DNA of 51,347 nucleotides from Nostoc sp. FACHB-973 (GCF_014698115.1 NZ_JACJSJ010000056.1:1-51347); one strand, 5' to 3'. Shown: positions 1 to 7,909, counted from the first letter of the stretch. The notes: a model not told the origin generated them from the letters alone. Program-made: numbers and translations.

Positions 1-158
1 TTCAAGCTAGAGCAGAGAAGGGAAATTACAGTACACAACGTATAAGATTTAACTCTAACTCTTCTCCTTAATTGTTTGTTACATAGTTATAAATTTTCTC
101 CACGACTTACTTAACCCAAAGCATTGATGCTGAACTGATTGCTAATTATTCAAGTGCG

Positions 159-503
159 TTGGCTTTGAGCCTTGCCGAAGGCATCGCGCTCAATCGCCAC
201 GATTTACTCCCAAGATTAATTAACCAGAAATTTTCTGCGAGTTCTGTTGATTTACCCGACGACTTTGCGAACACAGCAAAAACACCCCGCTTTTTGTATG
301 GCGACAAATTGCGTTGGATTGGTTCTGATACCGATTGGGGAACTGCGATCGGCAGATTCTATAGCTTTGCTCCCCATCTTTGCTGCTGGACTTGGTGCTA
401 CCTGATTTGGTTGAGCAAAGATAGCCTCAGTGCTGCTTGGATATCTGCCGATATTGCTTGGGAAGAGGATTTAGAGCCACTAGAAGCGGAGCCAATGCTA
501 TGA
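159..503 (+). CDS. Conserved-type hypothetical protein, probable transposon cargo
   Basis: A reading frame of about 114 residues with no domain I can name. The middle has two Trp-rich stretches (RWIGSDTDWG; CCWTWCYLIWLS) and the C-terminus is acidic. The frame is open back to 93, so the TTG at 159 is only one option; an ATT at 123 would add residues that read like protein (IDAELIANYSSA). Its stop overlaps the start of the next gene in an ATGA arrangement, which suggests translational coupling and supports both genes being real. It lies inside the proposed transposon, on the strand opposite to the transposition genes. Function unknown. Confidence 0.5.
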   Translation: MALSLAEGIALNRHDLLPRLINQKFSASSVDLPDDFANTAKTPRFLYGDKLRWIGSDTDWGTAIGRFYSFAPHLCCWTWCYLIWLSKDSLSAAWISADIAWEEDLEPLEAEPML

Positions 504-805
504 CTAATCCGCGTCCTTTACAGGCACGAGAGCAAAGTCTAATTGACCTTTACAGCCATTGTCAATTAGGAATGACACCCAAGAATTTTTATGCCAAATG
601 GGATGTTAATCATGAGGCGATCGCTCGTATTTGCTCTCGTTCACTTTCAACTGTCCGGCGTTGGTTTTCCAAGGGTCGCAATTACCGCAGTCCCATGCCT
701 AGTGATTTACGCCATCTTGCCCTGATGGACTTCCTGCTAGAACACTTCGAGGAAATTCCCGAAGAATTTCTGAAGATACTCTGTTCTCTCACAGGGCATA
801 AGTAG
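500..805 (+). CDS. Small helix-turn-helix protein
   Basis: A protein of 101 residues starting at the ATG at 500, whose ATGA overlaps the stop of the preceding gene; a longer frame from 437 only reads through that gene. A likely helix-turn-helix sits around residues 40-62 (HEAIARICSRSLSTVRRWFS), followed by basic residues and an amphipathic C-terminal helix ending in an acidic stretch (LLEHFEEIPEEFL). It looks like a small DNA-binding cargo protein rather than part of the core transposition machinery. Its target is unknown; regulation of neighbouring cargo is possible but is inference only. Confidence 0.65.
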   Translation: MTNPRPLQAREQSLIDLYSHCQLGMTPKNFYAKWDVNHEAIARICSRSLSTVRRWFSKGRNYRSPMPSDLRHLALMDFLLEHFEEIPEEFLKILCSLTGHK

Positions 806-853
806 GAATCGAAAAGTCAACCAATTGCAATGTCAGGATGACATTTTTTTACT

Positions 854-882
854 AGCCACTCTCACAGTAGGGTGGCTTTATT
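854..882 (+). terminator. Probable rho-independent terminator
   Basis: AGCCAC pairs with GTGGCT across a loop of about 12 bases, followed by a weak T-rich tail. It lies 50 bases after the helix-turn-helix gene stop. Confidence 0.5.
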
Positions 883-963
883 CTTGGGAATGTTTAAGTC
901 ACTTTTGTCTATTATTCAACTGCAATTCACCAGCTAAATCATAAGTATTATCAGGAGGGTTTT

Positions 964-1161
964 GTGACCTACATTGAAAAGCTAAATCCTTGGTGTATAG
1001 TCCGCCATTTTCCTAGTATGCAACACCAGATAGTTGCTCGTTTTCGTCGCCGCAGTGATGCAGAGTCTCATTCACAAGCTCTACACCGACTGATACCAAG
1101 TGCAACTTTCACAATCATTTTCAATCCAGCAGTCGAGCAACCAGAGCAAATTACCCCATAA
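964..1161 (+). CDS. Small conserved-type cyanobacterial protein
   Basis: A 65-residue protein from a GTG start, chosen because a strong Shine-Dalgarno (CAGGAGGGT, about 952-960) sits directly upstream. It is basic in the middle (ARFRRRSDAESHSQALHRL) and ends in an acidic, Pro-containing tail. The pattern of an N-terminal strand-like segment, a charged helix and a second strand (ATFTIIF) suggests one compact alpha/beta domain. I do not recognise a function. It is separated from the gene pair at 159-805 by a terminator-like hairpin and is probably a separate unit of transposon cargo. Confidence 0.6.
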   Translation: MTYIEKLNPWCIVRHFPSMQHQIVARFRRRSDAESHSQALHRLIPSATFTIIFNPAVEQPEQITP

Positions 1162-1224
1162 TTCTGTCGTTCTGGAAGTCAACTTAACTTGTAGCGAATT
1201 CTCTTGTTTGTTGAAACATACGAT

Positions 1225-1266
1225 ATCCCCCCTTGCTCCTTTTTTTCCATGAAAGCACGGGGGGAT
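1225..1266. terminator. Hairpin between converging genes
   Basis: ATCCCCCC (1225-1232) pairs with GGGGGGAT (1259-1266) across a 26-base loop containing a T-run. It sits between the end of tniQ (minus) and the 964-1161 gene (plus) and may terminate one or both. The long loop and lack of a T-tract after the stem make this tentative. Confidence 0.35.
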
Positions 1267-1315
1267 GATTTGTAGCTAACATTTGAAAAGTACTACTATG
1301 TTTGCACAAACTCCG

Positions 1316-1822
1316 TCATCGATAAGACTTTTGATACTTTCCCATATCGGCAAAACTCAGAAAACATCGGTGACACCAACCATCCACCCACACTGCTGGA
1401 ATCTTAAATCTTGCTCCACAGTTTGGACATTCTGACAACAAAATTAATTGGTGGCGATCGCACCCCTGCTTTACCTTCAACTGCCACTCAATCTTGTGAC
1501 AAGGCGACTCAGTATAACAAGTTGCACATAACCTAATTGGCTCAAGCTTCATCCCCACTTCAGCAGGAGGTAACATCTGCGTTAATCTATCCGCCTCAAC
1601 TCCCACTACAGTAGCTAATGCCTCCAACTGCTGCCGAGAAGGAGGAGGATTAAACCGAAACTTTTCCCAACGAGCGATCGCACCTCCCAGCCCTGCTGCT
1701 TTACCTAAGCCAGTTGGGGTTAAATCATTTGCCCGTCGAAAGCGCCCCAAAAAATGACTTAGGCTTTCTCCTTGATATGGTTGAACTTTAAACAGCCAAG
1801 GCTTAATATTTTCCACTTCCAT
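1316..1822 (-). CDS. tniQ: TniQ, short type V-K-like target-selection protein
   Basis: A protein of 168 residues; the ATG at 1822 overlaps the TGA of tnsC by one base (a GTG one codon earlier is also possible). The N-terminal half is the TniQ helical region (FKVQPYQGESLSHFLGRF, then a helix-turn-helix-like stretch). The C-terminal half holds zinc-binding pairs: CATC, CDRH, CPNC and CHRC. In V-K CASTs a TniQ of this size caps the TnsC filament and joins it to Cas12k and the tracrRNA; other Tn7 or Tn5053 TniQ proteins are typically much longer. The small size is the best single clue that this transposon belongs to the V-K group. Last gene of the tnsB-tnsC-tniQ operon. Confidence 0.88.
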   Translation of the reverse strand: MEVENIKPWLFKVQPYQGESLSHFLGRFRRANDLTPTGLGKAAGLGGAIARWEKFRFNPPPSRQQLEALATVVGVEADRLTQMLPPAEVGMKLEPIRLCATCYTESPCHKIEWQLKVKQGCDRHQLILLSECPNCGARFKIPAVWVDGWCHRCFLSFADMGKYQKSYR

Positions 1823-2658
1823 CACTTGTACTCAGCAGCTACTTCCTTCAAAGTTTCCAAATCAATTTTTTGCAATCCCTTTTTTAAAGCCCGGATTGCA
1901 GTCTCTCGGAGAATCATATCCATCAAACCGATATAACCTCCAGTTGCTTCCCCTAACGTCTTCAACATCGTCTTACTCGAAAGGTTGGAAGCAACTGGCA
2001 ATCTTAGTATTTGCTTCTCCCAAATATCCACCGTTCGCTTAAAATCTTCCCCTGACATTTTTCCAAAACGGTGACAAGATCGAAAACGGTTGTAAACCTG
2101 TTCATCCCGCTTAATCACGGCATCTAAGCGATCGGTTCCTACTAAAATCACTGCTATTTCCAACCTGTCAAAAATATCACGCACTTCCGCAAAAGTTTTC
2201 GGCTTAAAGCGGTCAGCTTCATCAATAATCAACATCTCTACCCCACAACCTTTAATAACCCGCAGTGTTCTATCTCGAATTTCTGCCACTGTTCCTTTAG
2301 TTACTTGATATTTCAAATGCTCCATAATTACCCCAAATAATTCCTTAGCACCGCACTCCTGGGGAATTTGGATATAAGCCACAGGTACAGTTGGGGGTTT
2401 TCCTGCAACTTGAGAGGGTTTATTCCTAAGCCTATAAGCATCACAACCCATAGTTTTACCTGTTCTCGACTCACCTACCACACGCCCAGATTGCCTCGAT
2501 TGGCGCTTTCCTTCCAACCAATCATGGAGAATTTGCACTTGTTCGAGTGGGACAAAACCTTTACGATTTAATCGTTGAATCTCCGCCTGTAATTTTTCAC
2601 TATTAACGGGAATATCACCCAATTGTTGGGCAACTGCTTGGGCTTCTTTTGAAGTCAT
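1822..2658 (-). CDS. tnsC: TnsC, AAA+ regulator of Tn7-like transposition
   Basis: A 278-residue AAA+ ATPase. Walker A is GESRTGKT at residues 62-69 and Walker B is LIIDEAD at about 143-149; a sensor-like VGT motif follows near 173. In Tn7-like systems TnsC polymerises on DNA with ATP, marks the target and recruits TnsB, which in turn disassembles the filament. The length is close to that of V-K CAST TnsC and much shorter than E. coli Tn7 TnsC, so the TnsA/TnsD interaction regions are absent. It begins 3 bases after the tnsB stop and overlaps tniQ by one base, indicating one coupled transcript. Confidence 0.92.
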   Translation of the reverse strand: MTSKEAQAVAQQLGDIPVNSEKLQAEIQRLNRKGFVPLEQVQILHDWLEGKRQSRQSGRVVGESRTGKTMGCDAYRLRNKPSQVAGKPPTVPVAYIQIPQECGAKELFGVIMEHLKYQVTKGTVAEIRDRTLRVIKGCGVEMLIIDEADRFKPKTFAEVRDIFDRLEIAVILVGTDRLDAVIKRDEQVYNRFRSCHRFGKMSGEDFKRTVDIWEKQILRLPVASNLSSKTMLKTLGEATGGYIGLMDMILRETAIRALKKGLQKIDLETLKEVAAEYK

Positions 2659-2661
2659 TTT

Positions 2662-4377
2662 CTAAAATCCGTAATCTTCACGCATTTGTTCGTAATCAAA
2701 AACTTCCGGCATCTCTGACTCAGGTTCGCTATCAATAGATACCGCCTCTACTGATTCCTTTGGGTCAACAGGTATAAGTTGTTTAGATTTTTTGGCCTCA
2801 GCCTGTTCTAGTTTCTGACGCTCTTTTTTAGTTTTCTTTTGAGTTTGGAATGTTTCGCGTTCCCTAACTTCTGCCAAAATTGACCGATTGCTCACAGCCT
2901 TACCTGCTTCCCGCACTTTACGACTACTAGCTTTTGCTTCATCTAAAGATAGTTCTTCTGTCTCCAAATCTTGAGCATAAGCACGAGCAATAAATACCTC
3001 TTTATCCCCTTCTATGCGATAAACCAAAATCCTTGTAATGTCTCTGGGGTCATATCGCAACACAACACTTTCCCCTGCATAACCTGCTAAGAGTTCACCT
3101 CGATACATCAAGTTTTCAAATTGCAGATATCCCCCGCGTTGAATTTGTCGCCGTGTTTGCTTCATTAAGCAAATATCCAAATCCCTCTCAGAAAGTAAAT
3201 CGGGTGCTGCAATTAAACCAGATTCCCAGCGTTGAAATCTTGTCTGGTCGCCCATTCGAGCATCAAGTCGCTGGTTATAGTTATCAACTATGTAACGCAC
3301 CAACATTTGCTCTAACTGCCGCAACGTTAAGCAAGCTTCTTTTTCCGCTTCCTCTGGTCGCTCTTGAACGTTTGAACCTGTATATCCTTGTAAAGTTGAG
3401 AATAATTCTGTATTTAGAGTTTTAAACGGACGCTCAACACTACCACCTTCAGATGGGCGATCGCGCAAATGACAAACAAACCCTAACTGCACTCCTATTT
3501 GCTGTAAATGGTTGGAACGAAAATCCTTACCCCCATCTGTATAAAAGTGTTGCGGCAAACCAGAACTACCCCATTCTTCGTGAAGTCCATATTCTGAACC
3601 ATATTGCTTAGGCAAAATTGCATGACGTAGCGCCAAAGCTACAACCTGAGAACTTGGTGCATCGTAGCCCAAGTTAATCCCCATAATGCAGCGCGAATAA
3701 CTATCAATAACCGTTGTTAACCAAGGACGACTAAGAATTTTGCCATGCTGATCTACTAATAAAACATCAACACGGGTATGGTCGCATTGCCAAACTTGGT
3801 TACTATGTTCTATCTGTAAATCTTTTCCATCGCGGGTTTTAACTGATAAGCGCGAACCACGCCAACCCGGACTGCGAATACTTTTAGCTTGCTCAATTTT
3901 ATCTATTAACGGTTGCAAAATTCGGTAAACCGTCATGTGGGAAGGAGGTTTAACTCCTAGTTCATCAGCTCTAGCCTTAGCTTTGATAAATACCTGCTGG
4001 CGAGTCATCCTTTTACTTCCCTTATTACCCTGCTTATAGGTATTCAAAATAAACTCTTGCCAGTTTTCATCAACTCGATGCTTCCCTTTATCCATCCGTT
4101 GATTTTGTGCCAGTCCAGCCAAACCCTCCTGTTCCCATTTGTCTACTAGCCGTCGCACTGTACGTACTGACTTACCAAGCTTTTCTGCTGCTTCTTTGAG
4201 CTTTTGAGTATATGTAGTGCGATCGCTATTTTCTAAAAGACTTTGAATCACCTCCATTTTCAGCAAAGCTTCATCTGAAAGTTTAGAAACTATAACGTTT
4301 GCTTCAGCAAGATCGTTACTAACATCTGCGGAGCTTGCCCAAGTCGTAGAGGTTGTAGAAAATTCTGCATCTTGCAT
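2662..4377 (-). CDS. tnsB: TnsB, DDE transposase of Tn7-like element
   Basis: A protein of about 571 residues from the ATG at 4377 (a TTG at 4392 would add five). N-terminal helix-turn-helix regions (TYTQKLKEAAEKLGKSVRTV and following) bind the transposon ends. The RNase H-like core has a complete DDE triad: Asp199 in WQCDHT, Asp281 in FYTDGGKDF and Glu315 in GGSVERPF. A beta-barrel region follows, then a Lys/Glu-rich linker and a C-terminal tail (FDYEQMREDYGF) of the kind that contacts TnsC in V-K systems. It catalyses 3'-end cleavage and strand transfer. No TnsA is present, so replicative cointegrate-forming transposition is expected, as known for V-K elements. It is first in the operon, next to the transposon end. 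Confidence 0.93.
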   Translation of the reverse strand: MQDAEFSTTSTTWASSADVSNDLAEANVIVSKLSDEALLKMEVIQSLLENSDRTTYTQKLKEAAEKLGKSVRTVRRLVDKWEQEGLAGLAQNQRMDKGKHRVDENWQEFILNTYKQGNKGSKRMTRQQVFIKAKARADELGVKPPSHMTVYRILQPLIDKIEQAKSIRSPGWRGSRLSVKTRDGKDLQIEHSNQVWQCDHTRVDVLLVDQHGKILSRPWLTTVIDSYSRCIMGINLGYDAPSSQVVALALRHAILPKQYGSEYGLHEEWGSSGLPQHFYTDGGKDFRSNHLQQIGVQLGFVCHLRDRPSEGGSVERPFKTLNTELFSTLQGYTGSNVQERPEEAEKEACLTLRQLEQMLVRYIVDNYNQRLDARMGDQTRFQRWESGLIAAPDLLSERDLDICLMKQTRRQIQRGGYLQFENLMYRGELLAGYAGESVVLRYDPRDITRILVYRIEGDKEVFIARAYAQDLETEELSLDEAKASSRKVREAGKAVSNRSILAEVRERETFQTQKKTKKERQKLEQAEAKKSKQLIPVDPKESVEAVSIDSEPESEMPEVFDYEQMREDYGF

Positions 4378-4418
4378 ACAGTGTTTTATCAAAACATAGT
4401 TGTATTATACTAATTTGC

Positions 4419-4654
4419 TGACAAATAATTTGTTAATTTATGCAAAACCACTATATTCCCAGATTTCTGGGAAGTGACAATTAAAATGTGAAATTTCTGC
4501 TATTTGACATATAATTTGTTAAATCTGACTTGGAGGGGTATTACTGTCTTCAATAGCAAAACCCCTGATACAATCCTTGCTATATCAGGGGTTTAGGTAT
4601 TTTGAATATTGTGACAATATTTTGTTAAATTGACAAATAATTAGTTAATGTACA
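4419..4654 (-). repeat. Transposon end with repeated TnsB-type binding sites
   Basis: Four copies of a motif close to TGACAWATAATTWGTTAA occur at 4419-4436, 4505-4522, 4612-4628 (one base short and degenerate) and 4631-4648. The last is followed by TGTACA at 4649-4654. All are in the same orientation and lie just upstream of tnsB. Multiple spaced sites ending in TGTACA are expected of a V-K CAST end; the exact boundary at 4654 is inferred. Confidence 0.75.
4559..4594. terminator. Hairpin inside transposon end
   Basis: AAACCCCTGATA pairs perfectly with TATCAGGGGTTT across a 12-base loop. It lies between TnsB-type sites, upstream of tnsB. It resembles a terminator without a clean T-tract and could insulate the transposon from outside transcription. 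Confidence 0.45.
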
Positions 4655-4703
4655 TTTAAGACAGCAAAATAACCGCACTCTAAAGCGCAGGTTTTTGGTA
4701 GTT

Positions 4704-4892
4704 GTCTCAGCAGCAAGAATTCCTAGTTTCCTGCCGAGTTTCGTGTCATCCCTTCGGCTGAAGTATTTAGCCAAAAGTTTAGTCTAGTAAGTGATTAGAC
4801 TTTCAATGGAAAGACAAGATGTTCGGATAAATGTTCAGAGGAAGGGATGACGCGAAGCTTGGTAGGAAGCCAGGAATTCTTGCTGCTGAGAC
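4704..4892. repeat. Long imperfect inverted repeat beside transposon end
   Basis: The 52-base arms at 4704-4755 and 4841-4892 (starting GTCTCAGCAGCAAGAATTCC) differ at six positions, all transitions, around an 85-base centre. It lies outside the transposon, 50 bases from its end. It resembles a foldback or MITE-like element and encodes no protein. The rest of 4655-5037 holds no gene I can see. Confidence 0.75.
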
Positions 4893-5037
4893 TTAAACTA
4901 AACTCAAGCGACGGTAGAAAGCTTTATTGCAGGGAAGTACTTTTTGAGTACAAATTCTTTGTATAAAGTCCTGCTACTGCTAGATGTGTGATTTGTTGAA
5001 ACTGTCCAGTTCACTCAAGAATGCTGGATAAATTACA

Positions 5038-5832
5038 ATGATACACGCAAATAAATCCTCCGATAGACAAACAAGCCAACAAAAAAATTCTATTGCTATC
5101 TTTTGGGATCTTCAGAACGTCTACTCAATTCAAAAAACAGCTACTTTTTTGCTAGATTTTGCCCAATTTGAAGGAAGGATAAAATGCAAAAAGCTATACT
5201 ACAATTCACATCATCAAAATCAAGTTTTTGCTAAAAATAATTTAGAAGTTCTTGATATTACTTGTGTTGATGTTCGTGATACTTCAGAAAACAGTGCAGA
5301 TTATCGGTTGATGGCTGACTGTGTTAAAGCAGTTGGGTTGAATCCTTCCCTGAGAACAATTATCCTAGTTTTAGGAGACTGGGACTATGCTGGCTTAATT
5401 TCTGTTTTACAATCTTTGGGTAAAAAAGTGATAATTTTTGCTCAAAGAGGTAGCGCAAGTCTAAAGCTCATTAAATTAGTTGGTAATGATAACTTCCACT
5501 TTATAGACGAGTTACCTCAGTTAGTTGAGGAAAAGAATCAAGCTTCAACTACTTCCATTAAGTCTCATATTAATTACAATGAGGCTATAGAATATCTAAT
5601 TGAAGCTATCAACACTATCTTAAGCCAAGGTAAGCCTACTTTATTTGGTCGCATTGACAAATTCATGCGTCAAAACTGTGCTAATTATCAAGGATTTTCA
5701 TCAATACATACACCTGATGGCAAGAAATTTAAAAGCTTCAGCCAGTTTGTTGATGCTGCTGTAAAAGATGGTAAAGTCCAAAAGCAAGGTCAGGAATTGT
5801 TTTTGATTGAATTAAACAAACTGGCTGCCTAA
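5038..5832 (+). CDS. NYN-domain ribonuclease-like protein with C-terminal OST-HTH/LOTUS-like domain
   Basis: A 264-residue protein. Residues about 18-160 form a NYN (PIN-like) domain: FWDLQNV near the start supplies the first acidic residue, SADYRLMADC a central Asp and LVLGDWDYAGL the distal acid, as in LabA/DUF88 proteins. The C-terminal ~85 residues (TILSQGKPTLFGRIDKFM to GQELFLIEL) read as a winged-helix OST-HTH/LOTUS-like domain, which in other proteins binds RNA. The combination points to a metal-dependent RNase acting on structured RNA; the substrate is unknown. It is followed by two hairpin terminators and then the RNase III gene, so it is probably a separate transcript. The start ATG has no strong Shine-Dalgarno. 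Confidence 0.85.
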   Translation: MIHANKSSDRQTSQQKNSIAIFWDLQNVYSIQKTATFLLDFAQFEGRIKCKKLYYNSHHQNQVFAKNNLEVLDITCVDVRDTSENSADYRLMADCVKAVGLNPSLRTIILVLGDWDYAGLISVLQSLGKKVIIFAQRGSASLKLIKLVGNDNFHFIDELPQLVEEKNQASTTSIKSHINYNEAIEYLIEAINTILSQGKPTLFGRIDKFMRQNCANYQGFSSIHTPDGKKFKSFSQFVDAAVKDGKVQKQGQELFLIELNKLAA

Positions 5833-5843
5833 AATAGCTTTTA

Positions 5844-5877
5844 AAAACCCAGTTTTTTAATTAACTGGGTTTTACCA
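5844..5877 (+). terminator. Rho-independent terminator after NYN gene
   Basis: AAAACCCAGTT (5844-5854) pairs perfectly with AACTGGGTTTT (5863-5873); the T-run is part of the right arm. Confidence 0.8.
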
Positions 5878-5879
5878 GC

Positions 5880-5899
5880 ACCGCTATTTGCGGTTTTTT
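5880..5899 (+). terminator. Second terminator-like hairpin
   Basis: ACCGC pairs with GCGGT over a five-base loop and is followed by a T6 run. It backs up the terminator just before it. Confidence 0.6.
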
Positions 5900-5969
5900 A
5901 ATGTCTGAACACAATCACACTTTTACAGGTTTCCACAAATATATCTTCCCAACAAAATAAAACCTAAAA

Positions 5970-6653
5970 ATGCATAAACTTCTAACATTCCGTGATGAAA
6001 AACTTCTACGCCGTGCGCTGACTCACCGTTCTTATGTTCATGAAAACCCAGGAGAAGGCGAACATAATGAACGCCTAGAATTTCTCGGTGATGCTTTGCT
6101 GAATTTCTTAAGTGGAGAGTATCTCTATCGCCGTCATCCAGAAAAAGGAGAAGATGAATTAACGCGGCGGCGTTCTGCATTGGTAGATGAAAAGCAACTG
6201 GCAAAGTTCGCTGAAGAAGTAGATTTAAATTTTAAAATGCGGCTGGGAAAAGGTGCTATTCAAGATGGAGGATACTATAATCCGAATTTACTTAGCAGCA
6301 CATTTGAAGCTGTTCTTGCTGCTTATTATCTAGATAATAATTCAGATATTGAAGCAGTTCGCGCAATTATAGAACCGCTGTTTGATTCTGTACCTGAACA
6401 AATTGTTGTTTCTCGTTCTAATGTAGACTCAAAAAATCGCTTTCAAGAATGGGTACAACGTAATGTTACCCAAATTCCTCCTAAATATTTTACAGTTCAA
6501 ACAGGTGGTTTGTCTCACGCGCCAGAGTTCATAGCCAAAGTACTTGTAGATGAAAAAATCTACGGCGAAGGTAAGGGACGCAATAAAAAAGATGCTGAAA
6601 AAGCTGCTGCTGAAGATGCGTTAGTTAAGTTGAAAAAACAAGGGTTATTGTAG
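5970..6653 (+). CDS. rnc: Ribonuclease III
   Basis: A 227-residue protein of the usual bacterial RNase III length. The family signature NERLEFLGDA (about residues 30-39) carries the first catalytic acids; the second set is in STFEAVLAAYYLD (about 110-122). A double-stranded-RNA-binding domain fills the C-terminal third (NRFQEWVQRN to KKDAEKAAAEDALVKL). It cleaves double-stranded RNA in rRNA maturation and mRNA turnover as a homodimer. Cyanobacteria often carry more than one RNase III-type gene, so this may be one paralogue. It follows the NYN nuclease gene on the same strand but behind two terminators. The ATG at 5970 is the first start before the conserved domain. Confidence 0.95.
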   Translation: MHKLLTFRDEKLLRRALTHRSYVHENPGEGEHNERLEFLGDALLNFLSGEYLYRRHPEKGEDELTRRRSALVDEKQLAKFAEEVDLNFKMRLGKGAIQDGGYYNPNLLSSTFEAVLAAYYLDNNSDIEAVRAIIEPLFDSVPEQIVVSRSNVDSKNRFQEWVQRNVTQIPPKYFTVQTGGLSHAPEFIAKVLVDEKIYGEGKGRNKKDAEKAAAEDALVKLKKQGLL

Positions 6654-6709
6654 AGTTATTTTTTATCTCATGTAGAGGCGCAGAGATATTTTGAGGTTTT
6701 GGCGTGAAA

Positions 6710-7909
6710 TTAATTTTTTTCTACCTCTAATTCTAAGGGAAAAATTACTGTGAAAGTTGAACCAACCCCCACTTCAGAAACTAAGTTAATTTCACCTTGT
6801 AATAGTTTCACCAACCGCCAAACTATTGCCAATCCTAATCCTGTACTATCAGGAAGGTAGGGACGATCGCTAGCACTGACACGAAAATAGGGTTCAAATA
6901 TCTGGGCTTGGTCTTCCGGTGCAATGCCAATTCCAGTGTCAGAAACTGCGATCGCCCATCTCTGTTTCTCCAACACCTGACACATTACAATAATAGTCCC
7001 CGACTCTGTGTAGCGAATCGCATTACTAATAAGATTTGTAACAATCTGTTGCAATTGGAAAGAATCTGTAATTAATTCTTGCGGGGCGCGATGGCAATCT
7101 ACTACGATTTGTAAATTTTTCTCCACAGCTAAAGGTTCCAACATTTGACACACATTACTAATTAGTTGAGGCAGATTAGTAGGTGCTAGTTGGAGTTTTA
7201 TCTGTCCTGCATCATACCGCGAAAGTTCTAGTACATCATTGATCAAGTGAAGTAATTGTCTACCATTCCGTAACACCCGCTCAATATGTTCTAAATTGGT
7301 GTAGTTGTCTTTTATCTGGGACTTTTTTCGTTGCTGGCGTAAAAACAAATCCGAGTAACCAATAATGGAAGTTAGCGGATGTTTTAATTCGTGGGCTAGT
7401 TGGGAAATATACTCTTGATTGGCGCTAATTAACCGTGTGAGTTCCTGATTGTGCAGCGTTAATGATATTTGTAACTGTCTCAATTCTCGCAACCGTTCTT
7501 CAACATAACTCTTGAAACACCGAGCGATCGCTTCATCTACAATAGCATCAATCAAACGCATAGAACGAATGATCTCTGACGGTGTTCCTTTCAGTAAATC
7601 TGGGTGAATAGTGTCAAATATTACTTTTCTTAACAGATGATATTCTCTAGCAATTTCTGTTGGCTCAAAGCCTTGTTCGGCTCGAATCGCCCCATGTTCA
7701 AAACTGGCAACAACTATTGACTGAATATCACTATCCTCAGATTTTGAAAGCACCGTTACCATTGCTTTCAAAACATTGGGAATATGATTTTTGATTGCTG
7801 TATAGGATAAATCATCAGCACTTTCAATCCGTTGATCTTTGCGAACTGCTGTCACCCACTTATCTAGGATGATATCAGCTTTGTCAGCCAGGAATTGACT
7901 AAAATCCAT
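6710..7909 (-). CDS. Sensor histidine kinase with RsbRD-type N-terminal domain
   Basis: A 399-residue soluble kinase without a membrane segment. Residues about 1-135 look like the RsbRD N-terminal sensory domain (FLADKADIILDKWVTAVRKD; EYHLLRKVIFDTI), then a short coiled coil. The dimerisation/phosphoacceptor domain has the H box AHELKHPLTS (His near 174). The HATPase domain has the N box (QIVTNLISNAIRYT), G1 (VSDTGIGIAP) and G2 (STGLGLAIV). No receiver domain is attached and no response regulator is adjacent, so it is an orphan kinase. It is divergent from the transporter operon that starts at 8694. The signal is unknown; a cytoplasmic cue is likely. Confidence 0.9.
   Translation of the reverse strand: MDFSQFLADKADIILDKWVTAVRKDQRIESADDLSYTAIKNHIPNVLKAMVTVLSKSEDSDIQSIVVASFEHGAIRAEQGFEPTEIAREYHLLRKVIFDTIHPDLLKGTPSEIIRSMRLIDAIVDEAIARCFKSYVEERLRELRQLQISLTLHNQELTRLISANQEYISQLAHELKHPLTSIIGYSDLFLRQQRKKSQIKDNYTNLEHIERVLRNGRQLLHLINDVLELSRYDAGQIKLQLAPTNLPQLISNVCQMLEPLAVEKNLQIVVDCHRAPQELITDSFQLQQIVTNLISNAIRYTESGTIIVMCQVLEKQRWAIAVSDTGIGIAPEDQAQIFEPYFRVSASDRPYLPDSTGLGLAIVWRLVKLLQGEINLVSEVGVGSTFTVIFPLELEVEKN

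Larger units (their letters stand above)
1..4654 (-). mobile_element. Tn7-like transposon, probable type V-K CAST, one end (other end outside window)
   Basis: tnsB, tnsC and tniQ lie head to tail on the minus strand, reading away from an outer boundary near 4654. There the minus strand begins TGTACATTAACTAATT and runs into repeated TnsB-type sites. In known V-K CASTs the order from this end is tnsB-tnsC-tniQ-cargo-cas12k-CRISPR, which fits three small cargo-like genes at 159-1161. The short TniQ argues for V-K rather than Tn5053, whose TniQ is longer. No cas12k or CRISPR repeat is in the window, so the CRISPR assignment is inferred from the transposition genes only. The 5-bp target duplication cannot be checked because the other end is missing. 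Confidence 0.75.

Noticed and set aside
1..1300. A CRISPR array or cas12k fragment expected for a V-K CAST
   Set aside because: No direct-repeat array, no tracrRNA-like pairing and no Cas12k-like frame could be seen in the left 1.3 kb; they can only be proposed outside the window.
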